12,937 bases of DNA, taken from Reyranella sp. GTDB taxonomy: Bacteria > Pseudomonadota > Alphaproteobacteria > Reyranellales > Reyranellaceae. How positions within the stretch are numbered: the stretch's first letter is position 1; the number at the start of each line of letters is the position of its first letter. The stretch spans positions 1 through 12,937 of the forward strand of contig JAUXRT010000753.1 of the NCBI GenBank assembly GCA_030681635.1, given 5' to 3'. The translations under genes and the position numbers were made by a program. This document shows positions 7,056 through 12,753 of this stretch, piece after piece. The notes below the pieces were generated by a model. That model worked only from the letters and a program-made list of their open reading frames with translations. It ran no database searches and was not told the DNA's origin.

Positions 7056-7652
7056 ATGAGCGCCCCGACCCTGCCAGAACGTCCGCGGCTCCCGTGGGAT
7101 CCGCCCGAACATTTCGAGAAGCGCATCCCCGACGGCGACAATCGCGAGCGGCTGGTCTGCGGCCGCTGCGAATTCATCCACTACCAGAACCCCAAGATCG
7201 TGGCGGGTGCGGTCTGCACCTGGAACGACAAAATTCTTTTGGCCAAGCGGGCGATCGAACCGCGCAAGGGTTTCTGGACCTTGCCGGCCGGCTACATGGA
7301 ACTGGGCGAGACCACCGAGCAGGCGGCCGCACGCGAAGCCAAGGAAGAAGCCTGCGCCACCATCGAGATCGAGCGGTTGCTGGCCATGTACAGCGTGGCG
7401 CGCATCGGTCAGGTGCACATCATGTATCGCGCCAAGCTGATGAACGCTGACATCGCCGCCGGCATCGAAAGCGAGGAAGTGGCGCTGGTCGACTGGGCCG
7501 ATATCCCCTGGGAGCAGCTTGCCTTCCCGACGGTGGTCTGGGCACTCGCCCATTTCCATGAGTCGCGCAGCAAGACCGAGTTCGCACCCTATTCCAATCC
7601 GACCGGCGATCTCACCCACATGTGGCCGCCCAGGAAGCCCGCCGGCGTGTAG
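7056..7652 (+). CDS. Nudix hydrolase with N-terminal zinc-ribbon motif
   Basis: A 198-residue protein. An N-terminal CxxC (C35, C38) within VCGRCEFIHYQNPKIV matches the short zinc-ribbon segment found ahead of some Nudix domains related to NADH or ADP-ribose pyrophosphatases. The Nudix box spans residues 79-101: G79, E85, R93-E94 and E97-E98 fit Gx5Ex7REUxEExGU, but the final glycine position is C100, a tolerated change in this subfamily. It probably hydrolyses a nucleoside-diphosphate derivative such as NADH, ADP-ribose or FAD; the exact substrate is not readable. The ATG at 7056 is chosen because the Pro-rich start MSAPTLPERPRLPWDPP follows the pgk stop by 10 nt, with CGGGG as a modest ribosome site. 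It is probably cotranscribed with pgk. Its stop lies 1 nt from the convergent yciB stop. Confidence 0.9.
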   Translation: MSAPTLPERPRLPWDPPEHFEKRIPDGDNRERLVCGRCEFIHYQNPKIVAGAVCTWNDKILLAKRAIEPRKGFWTLPAGYMELGETTEQAAAREAKEEACATIEIERLLAMYSVARIGQVHIMYRAKLMNADIAAGIESEEVALVDWADIPWEQLAFPTVVWALAHFHESRSKTEFAPYSNPTGDLTHMWPPRKPAGV

Positions 7653-7653
7653 C

Positions 7654-8250
7654 TCAGCTTCCCCTCGCAAAGGGATTGTCGGCGCCGTCCCAGTAGCGCT
7701 TGAGCAGCGGGACCTGCAGGAACGCGAAGACCAGCGTCAGCGGGAAGCTCAGGAACATCTTGCTGGCGATCCAGGTCTCGGTCGAAAAGCCGTGCCGCAT
7801 CACTTCGTTGACCCCCGCCAGCACGAAGAAGAACAGCGTCCAGCGCAGCGTGAGCTTGCGCCAGCCTTCGTCGGTCAGGCGGAACGCCGTGCCGAACAAG
7901 GGCTTCAGCAGCGGCTTCTTGAACAGCAGCAGGCCACCGCCCAGGATGACGCCGAACAGGCAGTTCACGATGGTCGGCTTCAGCTTGATGAAAGTCTCGT
8001 CCTGCAGCCAGATCGTGAGGCCGCCGAACACCAGCACGAAGAAGCCGCCAACCAGCGGCATGATCGGCCAGCGCTTTTCCAGCAATCGATAGCAGGGCAG
8101 CGCGATGGCCGTCGCCACGATGAAGATGCCGGTGCCCCAGTAGATGCCCCAGCGGCCGTTGGCGATGAAGAACAGCACCAGCGGTCCGAGTTCCAGCGCC
8201 GTGGCGTAGAACCGCCGCATGCCGCCCTGCTCGTCCGTCTTCTCGGTCAT
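7654..8250 (-). CDS. yciB: YciB-family inner membrane-spanning protein (septation protein A)
   Basis: A 198-residue integral membrane protein with about five hydrophobic segments (near 22-31, 36-55, 64-82, 94-110 and 135-180, the last probably two helices). Family markers are LELGPLVLFFIANGRWGIYWGTG (19-41), the hallmark start of YciB/IspZ, and the C-terminal W..FK-like segment, here FSTETWIASKMFLSFPLTLVFAFLQVPLL. YciB proteins are linked to cell-envelope integrity and septation; the molecular function is not settled. The start is fixed by ATGA: the ATG at 8250 overlaps the ftsY TGA. A longer in-frame reading back into ftsY is only the antisense-free extension and is rejected. It is the last gene of the GT-dapF-ftsY-yciB operon. 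No terminator is visible in the 1-nt gap to the Nudix stop. Confidence 0.95.
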   Translation of the reverse strand: MTEKTDEQGGMRRFYATALELGPLVLFFIANGRWGIYWGTGIFIVATAIALPCYRLLEKRWPIMPLVGGFFVLVFGGLTIWLQDETFIKLKPTIVNCLFGVILGGGLLLFKKPLLKPLFGTAFRLTDEGWRKLTLRWTLFFFVLAGVNEVMRHGFSTETWIASKMFLSFPLTLVFAFLQVPLLKRYWDGADNPFARGS

Positions 8251-9191
8251 GCCGGCAGCCCCATCAATCCGCGCGCAAAGGCCCGCGCCTCGAATGGCCT
8301 GAGATCGTCGATGCCCTCGCCGACGCCGATGGCGACGACGGGCAGCTTGAACTTCTCCGCCAGCGCCACGAGGACGCCGCCCTTGGCACTGCCATCGAGC
8401 TTGGTCACCACCAGCGCATCGACCGGCGACAGGGCCTTGAAGGTCTCGACCTGGGCATGGGCGTTCTGGCCGGTGGTGGCGTCCAGCACCAGCAGGCAGG
8501 AATGCGGCGCCTCGGGGTCGAGCTTGCGGATCACGCGCACGATCTTGGCGAGTTCGTCCATCAGGTTGGTCTTGTTGTGCAAACGGCCGGCAGTGTCGAT
8601 CAGCAGCACGTCGCAACCCTCGGCCTTGGCGCGCTCAAGTGCCTCGAACGCCAAACCGGCGGCATCTGCGCCCGTGTCGCGCGAGACAACGGGCACGCCG
8701 GCACGTTCGCCCCAGACTTTTAGCTGCTCGACGGCGGCCGCGCGGAACGTGTCGCCCGCCGCCAGCATGACCTTGCAGCCCTCGCGTTTGTGAAGGTTCG
8801 CCATCTTGGCGATGGTCGTGGTCTTGCCGCTGCCGTTGACGCCGACCACCAGCACCACGTGAGGCTTGCGCGCCGTATCGAGGACGAGCGGCAGCGCGAC
8901 CGGCTGCAGGATCTCGGCGATATCGTCGGCGAAAGCCGCGCGCACTTCCTCGTCGGTCACTTCCTTGCCGAAGCGCTCCTTGCCGAGCTTCTCGACCAGG
9001 CGGGCGGCGACGCTGACGCCGAGATCGGCCTGGATCAGCGCATCCTCGAGATCGTCCAGCGTCTTCTGGTCGAGCTTCTTCTTGGTGAAGAGACTGGTGA
9101 TGCTCTCGGTGACGCGCTGCGTGGACTTCGAAAGTCCCGAGCGCAGCCGCGACAGCCAGCCCTTCTTCTCAGTTTCCACGGTATTGCTCAC
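8247..9191 (-). CDS. ftsY: Signal recognition particle receptor FtsY
   Basis: A 314-residue SRP-family GTPase. It docks Ffh-ribosome complexes at the membrane so that inner-membrane proteins are inserted cotranslationally. Seen: a short basic N-terminal region (1-38) with no long acidic A domain, the N domain (about 39-100), then the G domain with P-loop GVNGSGKTTT (117-126), DTFRAAAVEQL (147-157), DTAGR (199-203), TKLDGSAKGG (263-272) and closing GVGEGIDDLRPF (289-300). The full set of FtsY/Ffh GTPase motifs is present. The FtsY-specific DTFRAAA and absence of an M domain separate it from Ffh. The start is the GTG at 9191: GAGGAG lies 5 nt upstream and overlaps the dapF stop. An upstream ATG is out of frame. 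ffh itself begins 3.5 kb away on the other strand. Confidence 0.97.
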   Translation of the reverse strand: MSNTVETEKKGWLSRLRSGLSKSTQRVTESITSLFTKKKLDQKTLDDLEDALIQADLGVSVAARLVEKLGKERFGKEVTDEEVRAAFADDIAEILQPVALPLVLDTARKPHVVLVVGVNGSGKTTTIAKMANLHKREGCKVMLAAGDTFRAAAVEQLKVWGERAGVPVVSRDTGADAAGLAFEALERAKAEGCDVLLIDTAGRLHNKTNLMDELAKIVRVIRKLDPEAPHSCLLVLDATTGQNAHAQVETFKALSPVDALVVTKLDGSAKGGVLVALAEKFKLPVVAIGVGEGIDDLRPFEARAFARGLMGLPA

Positions 9192-9200
9192 GCCATCTCC

Positions 9201-10049
9201 TCAGGCGAGCAGCGAGGCGTCGAGCTCGCCCTTGAACGCGAGCGCGATGCCGCCCGTCATGAGCACATGGCCGTCCCGCAGCCATTCCATGGTGAGCACG
9301 CCGCCATCGACGATGATCTCGGCCTTGCGATCGACCAGGCCGCGGCGGCTGGCGGCGACGACGGCAGCACAAGCGCCCGAACCGCAGGCGAGCGTGAGGC
9401 CCGCGCCACGCTCCCAGACACGCAGCCGCAACCTGCCCTCGCCCAGGAACTGCGCAACGCCGATGTTGGCGCGCTCGGGAAAGAAACGATCGTGCTCGAG
9501 CTTCGGGCCGAGATCGGCAATCGGAATCGTCGCCAAGTCGTCCACGAAGAAGGTGGCGTGTGGATTGCCCATGTTGGTGCCCACGGGGTCCTGCAGCGGC
9601 CCCAGGCCGATCGGCATATGGTTGGTATCGCAGGCGTCGCGCACGGGGATCTCGCGCCAGTCCAGGCGCGCCAGGCCCATGTCGACCGAAATCACCGGCA
9701 GTCCGTTGGCGCCGAGGCCGGTCTTCTGCGATTCCAGCAGGCCCGAGATCGTCTGCACCGTAACCTGGTCGGTCTTGCGCTCGTCCATCACGACGGAGGC
9801 GACGCAGCGCGTGGCGTTGCCGCAGGCACCGGCTTCGCCGCCGTCGGGATTGAAGATGCGCATGAAAACATCGGCATCGCCGTCGGTCGGCTGTTCGAGC
9901 ACGATCAGCTGATCGCAGCCCACGCCCAGGCGCCGGTCGGCGATGGTGCGGCGGCGTTCCAGCGACAGGTCGAGCGGCGTCGCGCGGGCATCGAGCACCA
10001 CGAAATCGTTGCCCAATCCGTGCATTTTGAGGAACGGCGTTCCGGTCAT
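9201..10049 (-). CDS. dapF: Diaminopimelate epimerase
   Basis: A 282-residue cytoplasmic enzyme. It converts LL- to meso-diaminopimelate, for lysine and peptidoglycan synthesis. Seen: MHGLGNDFVVLD (9-20), FNPDGGEAGACGNATRC (66-82) with catalytic C76, GNPHATFFVD (161-170), ERANIGVAQF (192-201) and ERGAGLTLACGSGAC (213-227) with the second catalytic cysteine C222. The CGNAT form, with Ala for the usual Gly, is common in alphaproteobacteria. The ATG at 10049 begins right at the conserved N-terminus. A CATATA stretch 7 nt before the ATG, overlapping the upstream stop, could serve as an internal leaderless promoter. The gene follows the glycosyltransferase by 6 nt and precedes ftsY by 9 nt. The tRNA methylthiotransferase gene mtaB, often found between dapF and ftsY in this class, is absent here. 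Confidence 0.97.
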   Translation of the reverse strand: MTGTPFLKMHGLGNDFVVLDARATPLDLSLERRRTIADRRLGVGCDQLIVLEQPTDGDADVFMRIFNPDGGEAGACGNATRCVASVVMDERKTDQVTVQTISGLLESQKTGLGANGLPVISVDMGLARLDWREIPVRDACDTNHMPIGLGPLQDPVGTNMGNPHATFFVDDLATIPIADLGPKLEHDRFFPERANIGVAQFLGEGRLRLRVWERGAGLTLACGSGACAAVVAASRRGLVDRKAEIIVDGGVLTMEWLRDGHVLMTGGIALAFKGELDASLLA

Positions 10050-10055
10050 GCGGCG

Positions 10056-11006
10056 CTATATGGCGGTTCGATCAGGATCGCGCAACGCGTGACCTTTGGG
10101 CCAGCGCAACGAGCGCGGCCGCACCTGCCCGGCATGGGGTCCGCCGATCTCGCGGACGTCCAGGGTGGCCAGACGCTTGGTGTAGATCGTGAGGTGCAGG
10201 ATGCCGAGCGCTTCGTAGGGCATGGCGGGCTCGACGAACAGGCTGCGATCCGCGTCCCAGGCCGGCGTGGCGTGGTGCACTGGCCAGTTGCAACGGCTGG
10301 GCAAGGGTTCGCAGGCAAAGCCCTTGTCGTAGACCAGCACGTTGAGCGAGATCTGGTCGGTCATGTCGGTCGATCGCTGCAGGGCCTCGCCCAGCAGATC
10401 GGCCCAACCCCGCCAGTGCGGCGCGTCGACCGCCAACGCGAAGACGCCGGCATTGATCAGCGGGTAGCGCACCAGTCGGTCGGCGGTCTCCTTGTCGAAG
10501 CAGGATTCGAAGGCCGCCCCGTTGACCGACGAGAACTCCTGCCAGGCATGACGGTAGTGCCGCATCGAGCGATGGATCTCGGGCGCCACGGCGAGCGCGC
10601 CGGTGCGGGCCGCGGCCTGGAACAACGAGAGGGCATCGCCCTGCTGCACCCAGCAATCGGCATCGATCCATAGGTAGAGATCGAAGCCCGGGAAATAGCG
10701 CGGCAGGAACGGCCGTGCCGTCAGCGCCTTGTGGCCATCCTTGAGCTGGTCGCGGCCGGGGAAGTCGAAGTCCCACTGCGGCACCACCAGCTGGGCGCCC
10801 TGGCCAAGGCACCAGGCGCGCTGCTCTTCCGTGAGGCCGCAATCGAGCACACCAAGCGCCAGCGCGCGGCCCTCGGGCGTTGCCCGCAGCGAGCCGATGC
10901 ACTCGCTCATCAGGCCGAAATAGGCGGCGTCGCCGCCGGTGATCGCGATGCTTCGTTCCGTCACGTGATCAGGATGGCGCATCGGGACTTTGCTGTCGCC
11001 TGCCAT
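10056..11006 (-). CDS. Putative GT-A (GT8-like) glycosyltransferase
   Basis: A 316-residue predicted cytoplasmic protein with no signal or membrane segment. It resembles a GT-A fold glycosyltransferase: IAITGGDAAYFGLMSECIGSL (20-40) looks like the first Rossmann strand-helix of GT8 proteins, LYLWIDADCWV (110-120) carries the DxD metal/nucleotide-sugar motif at D115-D117, and YPLINAGVFALA (181-192) and MTDQISLN (215-222) match later GT8-type elements. A His/Trp-rich C-terminus (NWPVHHATPAWD) follows. The donor, acceptor and pathway are not readable. The start is uncertain: the ATG at 11006 is the longest choice, and an ATG at 10982 (M9) or a GTG further in would also keep the fold. It is the first gene of the dapF-ftsY-yciB operon and divergent from the DsbA-family gene. 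Confidence 0.7.
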   Translation of the reverse strand: MAGDSKVPMRHPDHVTERSIAITGGDAAYFGLMSECIGSLRATPEGRALALGVLDCGLTEEQRAWCLGQGAQLVVPQWDFDFPGRDQLKDGHKALTARPFLPRYFPGFDLYLWIDADCWVQQGDALSLFQAAARTGALAVAPEIHRSMRHYRHAWQEFSSVNGAAFESCFDKETADRLVRYPLINAGVFALAVDAPHWRGWADLLGEALQRSTDMTDQISLNVLVYDKGFACEPLPSRCNWPVHHATPAWDADRSLFVEPAMPYEALGILHLTIYTKRLATLDVREIGGPHAGQVRPRSLRWPKGHALRDPDRTAI

Positions 11007-11051
11007 TGCGCCACAGTCGAGCCGCTACAGTCGGGCGGCGGAGGAAATTCC

Positions 11052-11654
11052 ATGGCCAAACACGTCGATTACTACGTCTCGATCAATTCACCCTGGACCT
11101 ATCTCGGGTCCCAGCGCTTCGAGGCGATGGCCAAGAAGTACGGCGCCAGCGTCACGATCTGGCCGGTCGATTTCGGGTCGGTGTTCTCGGTATCAGGCGG
11201 CTTGCCGCTGCCCAAGCGCGCGCCGCAACGCCAGGCCTATCGCATGATGGAGCTGAAGCGCTGGCGCGCGCAGACCGGCGTAAAGCTCACGCTCGAGCCC
11301 AAGTTCTTTCCCACCAACGAACTGCCGGCCGCCAAGTGCGTCATCGCCTTGCGCGAGCAGGGCCGCATGGCCGACGCCATCAAGGTCGCGCACGCGTCGA
11401 TGGCCGCGATCTGGGCCGAGGAGATGAATCCCGCCGATCCCGCGACCCTGAAGCAGATCCTCACCAACTGCGGCCTCGATGCCGGCGCGGTGGTCAAGGC
11501 GAGCGAGGCACCGGAGATCGCGGACAAGCGCGAGGCCTACACCAAGCATGCGATCGCCCAGAATGTCTTCGGTGCACCGTCGTTCGTGATCGACGGCGAG
11601 ATCTTCTGGGGCCAGGACCGGCTCGACTTCGTCGACCGCAAGCTCGCGTCCTAG
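11052..11654 (+). CDS. DsbA-family / 2-hydroxychromene-2-carboxylate isomerase-like protein
   Basis: A 200-residue thioredoxin-fold protein with an all-helical insertion, as in kappa-class glutathione transferases and 2-hydroxychromene-2-carboxylate isomerase. Seen: DYYVSINSPWTYLGSQRF (6-23), in which S13-P14-W15 takes the place of the CxxC of DsbA, so it should not be a disulfide oxidase, and the C-terminal FGAPSFVIDGEIFWGQDRLDFV (173-194) with the cis-proline P176. True HCCA isomerases act in naphthalene breakdown, but homologues outside such clusters are common, so the substrate is unknown. The start is the ATG at 11052: GGAGGA lies 6 nt upstream, the strongest ribosome site in the window, although an open frame continues upstream. 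There is no signal peptide. A short divergent spacer separates it from the glycosyltransferase. Confidence 0.88.
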   Translation: MAKHVDYYVSINSPWTYLGSQRFEAMAKKYGASVTIWPVDFGSVFSVSGGLPLPKRAPQRQAYRMMELKRWRAQTGVKLTLEPKFFPTNELPAAKCVIALREQGRMADAIKVAHASMAAIWAEEMNPADPATLKQILTNCGLDAGAVVKASEAPEIADKREAYTKHAIAQNVFGAPSFVIDGEIFWGQDRLDFVDRKLAS

Positions 11655-11657
11655 GCT

Positions 11658-11674
11658 CCCTCTGCGGGGTTTTT
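11658..11674 (+). terminator. Weak intrinsic terminator candidate after DsbA-family gene
   Basis: CCCT-CTGC-GGGG followed by five T, 3 nt after the stop codon. The stem is only 4 bp including one G-T pair, so it is weak alone. Its GGGGTTTTTA also forms the left arm of a larger inverted repeat that could strengthen or compete with it. Confidence 0.3.
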
Positions 11675-11726
11675 AGGCACAGCTCGTTGTGCCACGAGTT
11701 GTCTGGCCTGCTGTGCCATAAACCCC
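11666..11726. repeat. Long imperfect inverted repeat with nested hairpin
   Basis: GGGGTTTTTAGGCACAG (11666-11682) faces CTGTGCCATAAACCCC (11711-11726): two perfect 7-bp blocks interrupted by a small 3/2-nt internal loop. Inside, CTCGT-TGTGCC-ACGAG (11683-11698) makes a hairpin directly abutting the left arm. GGCACA (11676-11681) can instead pair with TGTGCC at 11688-11693, so two exclusive folds exist. The function is unknown. Confidence 0.65.
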
Positions 11727-11865
11727 AGCCAAGCCGTTGATCCGGAGCACGAATCGCCCCGCGATCAACTGTGCCATCGGCACCGTCGACTTCGCCTCAT
11801 CAGTGTCCATCAAATAGCGTCCGGCAGATCGCTCCTGCGGGCAGGAGGCCCAGCCGGCACAAACG

Positions 11866-11893
11866 AAAAAGGCCGGCGCACTCCCCGCCAGCC
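11866..11893 (-). terminator. Rho-independent terminator of the CPBP protease gene
   Basis: Read on the minus strand, GGCTGGCG, a 7-nt loop and CGCCGGCC form an 8-bp stem with one G-T pair, followed by TTTTT and then CGTTT. It sits about 50 nt downstream of the CPBP gene stop in the correct orientation. Confidence 0.8.
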
Positions 11894-11941
11894 TGCCAGA
11901 AATATAGCCAAAAACCTGCTGAAATGTCAACTATATCTTCG

Positions 11942-12598
11942 TCAGACCTGGAGATAGGCGGCGGCGGCAACGGCCAGGCCGTTGTTCGCCATATGCGCCA
12001 CCAGCGACGGCCACAACGACCGGGTGCGCCAGCGCAGCAGGCCGAACAAGAGCCCCAGCGGCAGCACGAGGATGGCATGCGCGGGCTCGACATGGGCCGC
12101 CGCGAAGGCCAGCGAACTCACGCCGAAGGCGAGCCCCGCCCCCCAGCGGCTTTCGATCCAGCCGAAAAGCAGGCCGCGGAAGACGAGTTCCTCGACCAGC
12201 GGCGCCAATCCCGCGAGCAGGACGAGGGTGATCAGAAACGCCGCCGGTTCGCGGGCGATTTCCATCGCCTGTTTCACGCCCTGGGGTTCGATCCCGAGCT
12301 GGCTGACGGCCATCGACACGGCCGTGGTGCCCAGGGTGCCCAGGATCAGCGGCTTCCAGCCGACCGTCCGGAAGCCCAGCGCCGGCAGGGCCGCCCTGCC
12401 GAGCGGCGCCACCGCGACGATGACGGCCAGGAGGCCCACCCCGAAGAACAGCCCGAGGACCGACAGCAGGGTGCGATCGGGCAGCAGCCAGAACGCAGGC
12501 AACCCCAACAGGGGCAACGCCACCAGAAAGAGGATGATTTCGCGGCCGCCGATTGCCGGAGAATCATTATGAATCAATATGTTATGGTCAATCGGCAA
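11942..12598 (-). CDS. CPBP-family intramembrane glutamic endopeptidase
   Basis: A 218-residue multi-pass membrane protein of the CPBP (CAAX protease and bacteriocin-processing) family. The three catalytic motifs are seen: EELVFR (136-141; E136, E137, R141), FAAAH (165-169; H169) and HMANN (202-206; H202, N206). All lie in hydrophobic segments; further helices are near 20-39, 43-65, 83-99 and 119-133. Family members cleave prenylated or membrane peptides, process bacteriocins, or serve as immunity or membrane-stress factors; the role here is unknown. The start is a TTG at 12598, supported by AAGGAG 9 nt upstream (12608-12613 on the complement) and the absence of an early in-frame ATG. It is monocistronic: divergent from ffh, with its own downstream terminator. 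Confidence 0.88.
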   Translation of the reverse strand: MPIDHNILIHNDSPAIGGREIILFLVALPLLGLPAFWLLPDRTLLSVLGLFFGVGLLAVIVAVAPLGRAALPALGFRTVGWKPLILGTLGTTAVSMAVSQLGIEPQGVKQAMEIAREPAAFLITLVLLAGLAPLVEELVFRGLLFGWIESRWGAGLAFGVSSLAFAAAHVEPAHAILVLPLGLLFGLLRWRTRSLWPSLVAHMANNGLAVAAAAYLQV

Positions 12599-12603
12599 GC
12601 CTT

Positions 12604-12632
12604 TTGACTCCTTGGCCGGCAGGCCTTATACC
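12604..12632 (+). promoter_or_regulatory. Sigma-70-type promoter for ffh
   Basis: TTGACT (12604-12609), a 17-bp spacer, then TATACC (12627-12632). Both hexamers and the spacing are close to consensus. Transcription should start near 12639, giving an ffh leader of about 115 nt. The -35 box overlaps the AAGGAG ribosome site of the divergent CPBP gene. Confidence 0.65.
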
Positions 12633-12642
12633 CCGGCCGCTC

Positions 12643-12659
12643 AATCGGTCGTGCCGATT
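12643..12659 (+). promoter_or_regulatory. 5' stem-loop at start of ffh leader
   Basis: AATCGG-TCGTG-CCGATT is a perfect 6-bp stem with a 5-nt loop. It begins within a few nucleotides of the predicted ffh transcription start. It could protect the 5' end of the message or be part of a larger leader fold. Confidence 0.4.
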
Positions 12660-12694
12660 TCTATAGGTTCCCTCTCTGGGGAGCTCCGCTGATC

Positions 12695-12728
12695 CGCGAA
12701 GGTTCGCGCATCGGCGCGATTTTCGTTT
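12695..12728 (+). promoter_or_regulatory. Alternative hairpins in ffh leader (possible attenuator)
   Basis: CGCGAAGGTTCGCG (12695-12708) is a perfect palindrome able to form a CGCGA/TCGCG stem. TCGCGC-ATCG-GCGCGA (12704-12719) forms a second 6-bp hairpin that uses the same TCGCG and is followed by TTTTCGTTT. The two are mutually exclusive, in an antiterminator/terminator style, 26 nt before the ffh ATG. Pairing is visible; regulation is inferred. It does not match the conserved core of 4.5S RNA. Confidence 0.45.
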
Positions 12729-12753
12729 GGGCGAATGGAGTTCTGGAACGAGC

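Larger units (their letters stand above)
11655..11865. other. Structured intergenic region, no gene recognised
   Basis: No convincing coding sequence is seen. The stretch is dense in short inverted repeats. GTTGATC (11736-11742) pairs with GATCAAC (11763-11769), and GTGCC-ATC-GGCAC makes a hairpin at 11771-11783. The 9-mer CTGTGCCAT is directly repeated at 11711-11719 and 11769-11777. The hexamer TGTGCC/GGCACA occurs five times between 11676 and 11861. An open frame on the minus strand spans it but has neither homology nor a ribosome site. A non-coding RNA, a decayed element or a cluster of protein sites are all possible. Confidence 0.5.

Noticed and set aside
5804..7177. 457-codon minus-strand open frame antisense to pgk
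   Set aside because: Typical antisense shadow of pgk with no motif or ribosome site.
8790..10673. 627-codon plus-strand open frame antisense to ftsY, dapF and the glycosyltransferase
   Set aside because: Translation is a low-complexity, His/Arg/Gln/Gly-rich shadow of GC-rich genes. The opposite strand carries unmistakable conserved enzymes.
11676..11700. Sigma-54 promoter (GGCAC at several sites)
   Set aside because: The required GG-N10-GC spacing was not met at any of the copies checked on either strand.
11666..11726. Integron attC site
   Set aside because: Palindromic, but the RYYYAAC/GTTRRRY core sites are not in the right orientation and there is no integrase or cassette.
11673..11930. 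Minus-strand open frame of 85 codons in the intergenic region
   Set aside because: No homology recognised and no ribosome site. It runs over the strong terminator of the CPBP gene and the inverted repeats, whose palindromic structure explains the sequence better than coding.
11771..12607. 278-codon plus-strand open frame over the CPBP gene
   Set aside because: Gln/Arg/Pro-rich shadow; the opposite strand encodes the three CPBP catalytic motifs.
12639..12753. 4.5S (SRP) RNA gene next to ffh
   Set aside because: Hairpins are present, but the conserved apical core of 4.5S RNA (GGAAGCAGCC type) is absent.
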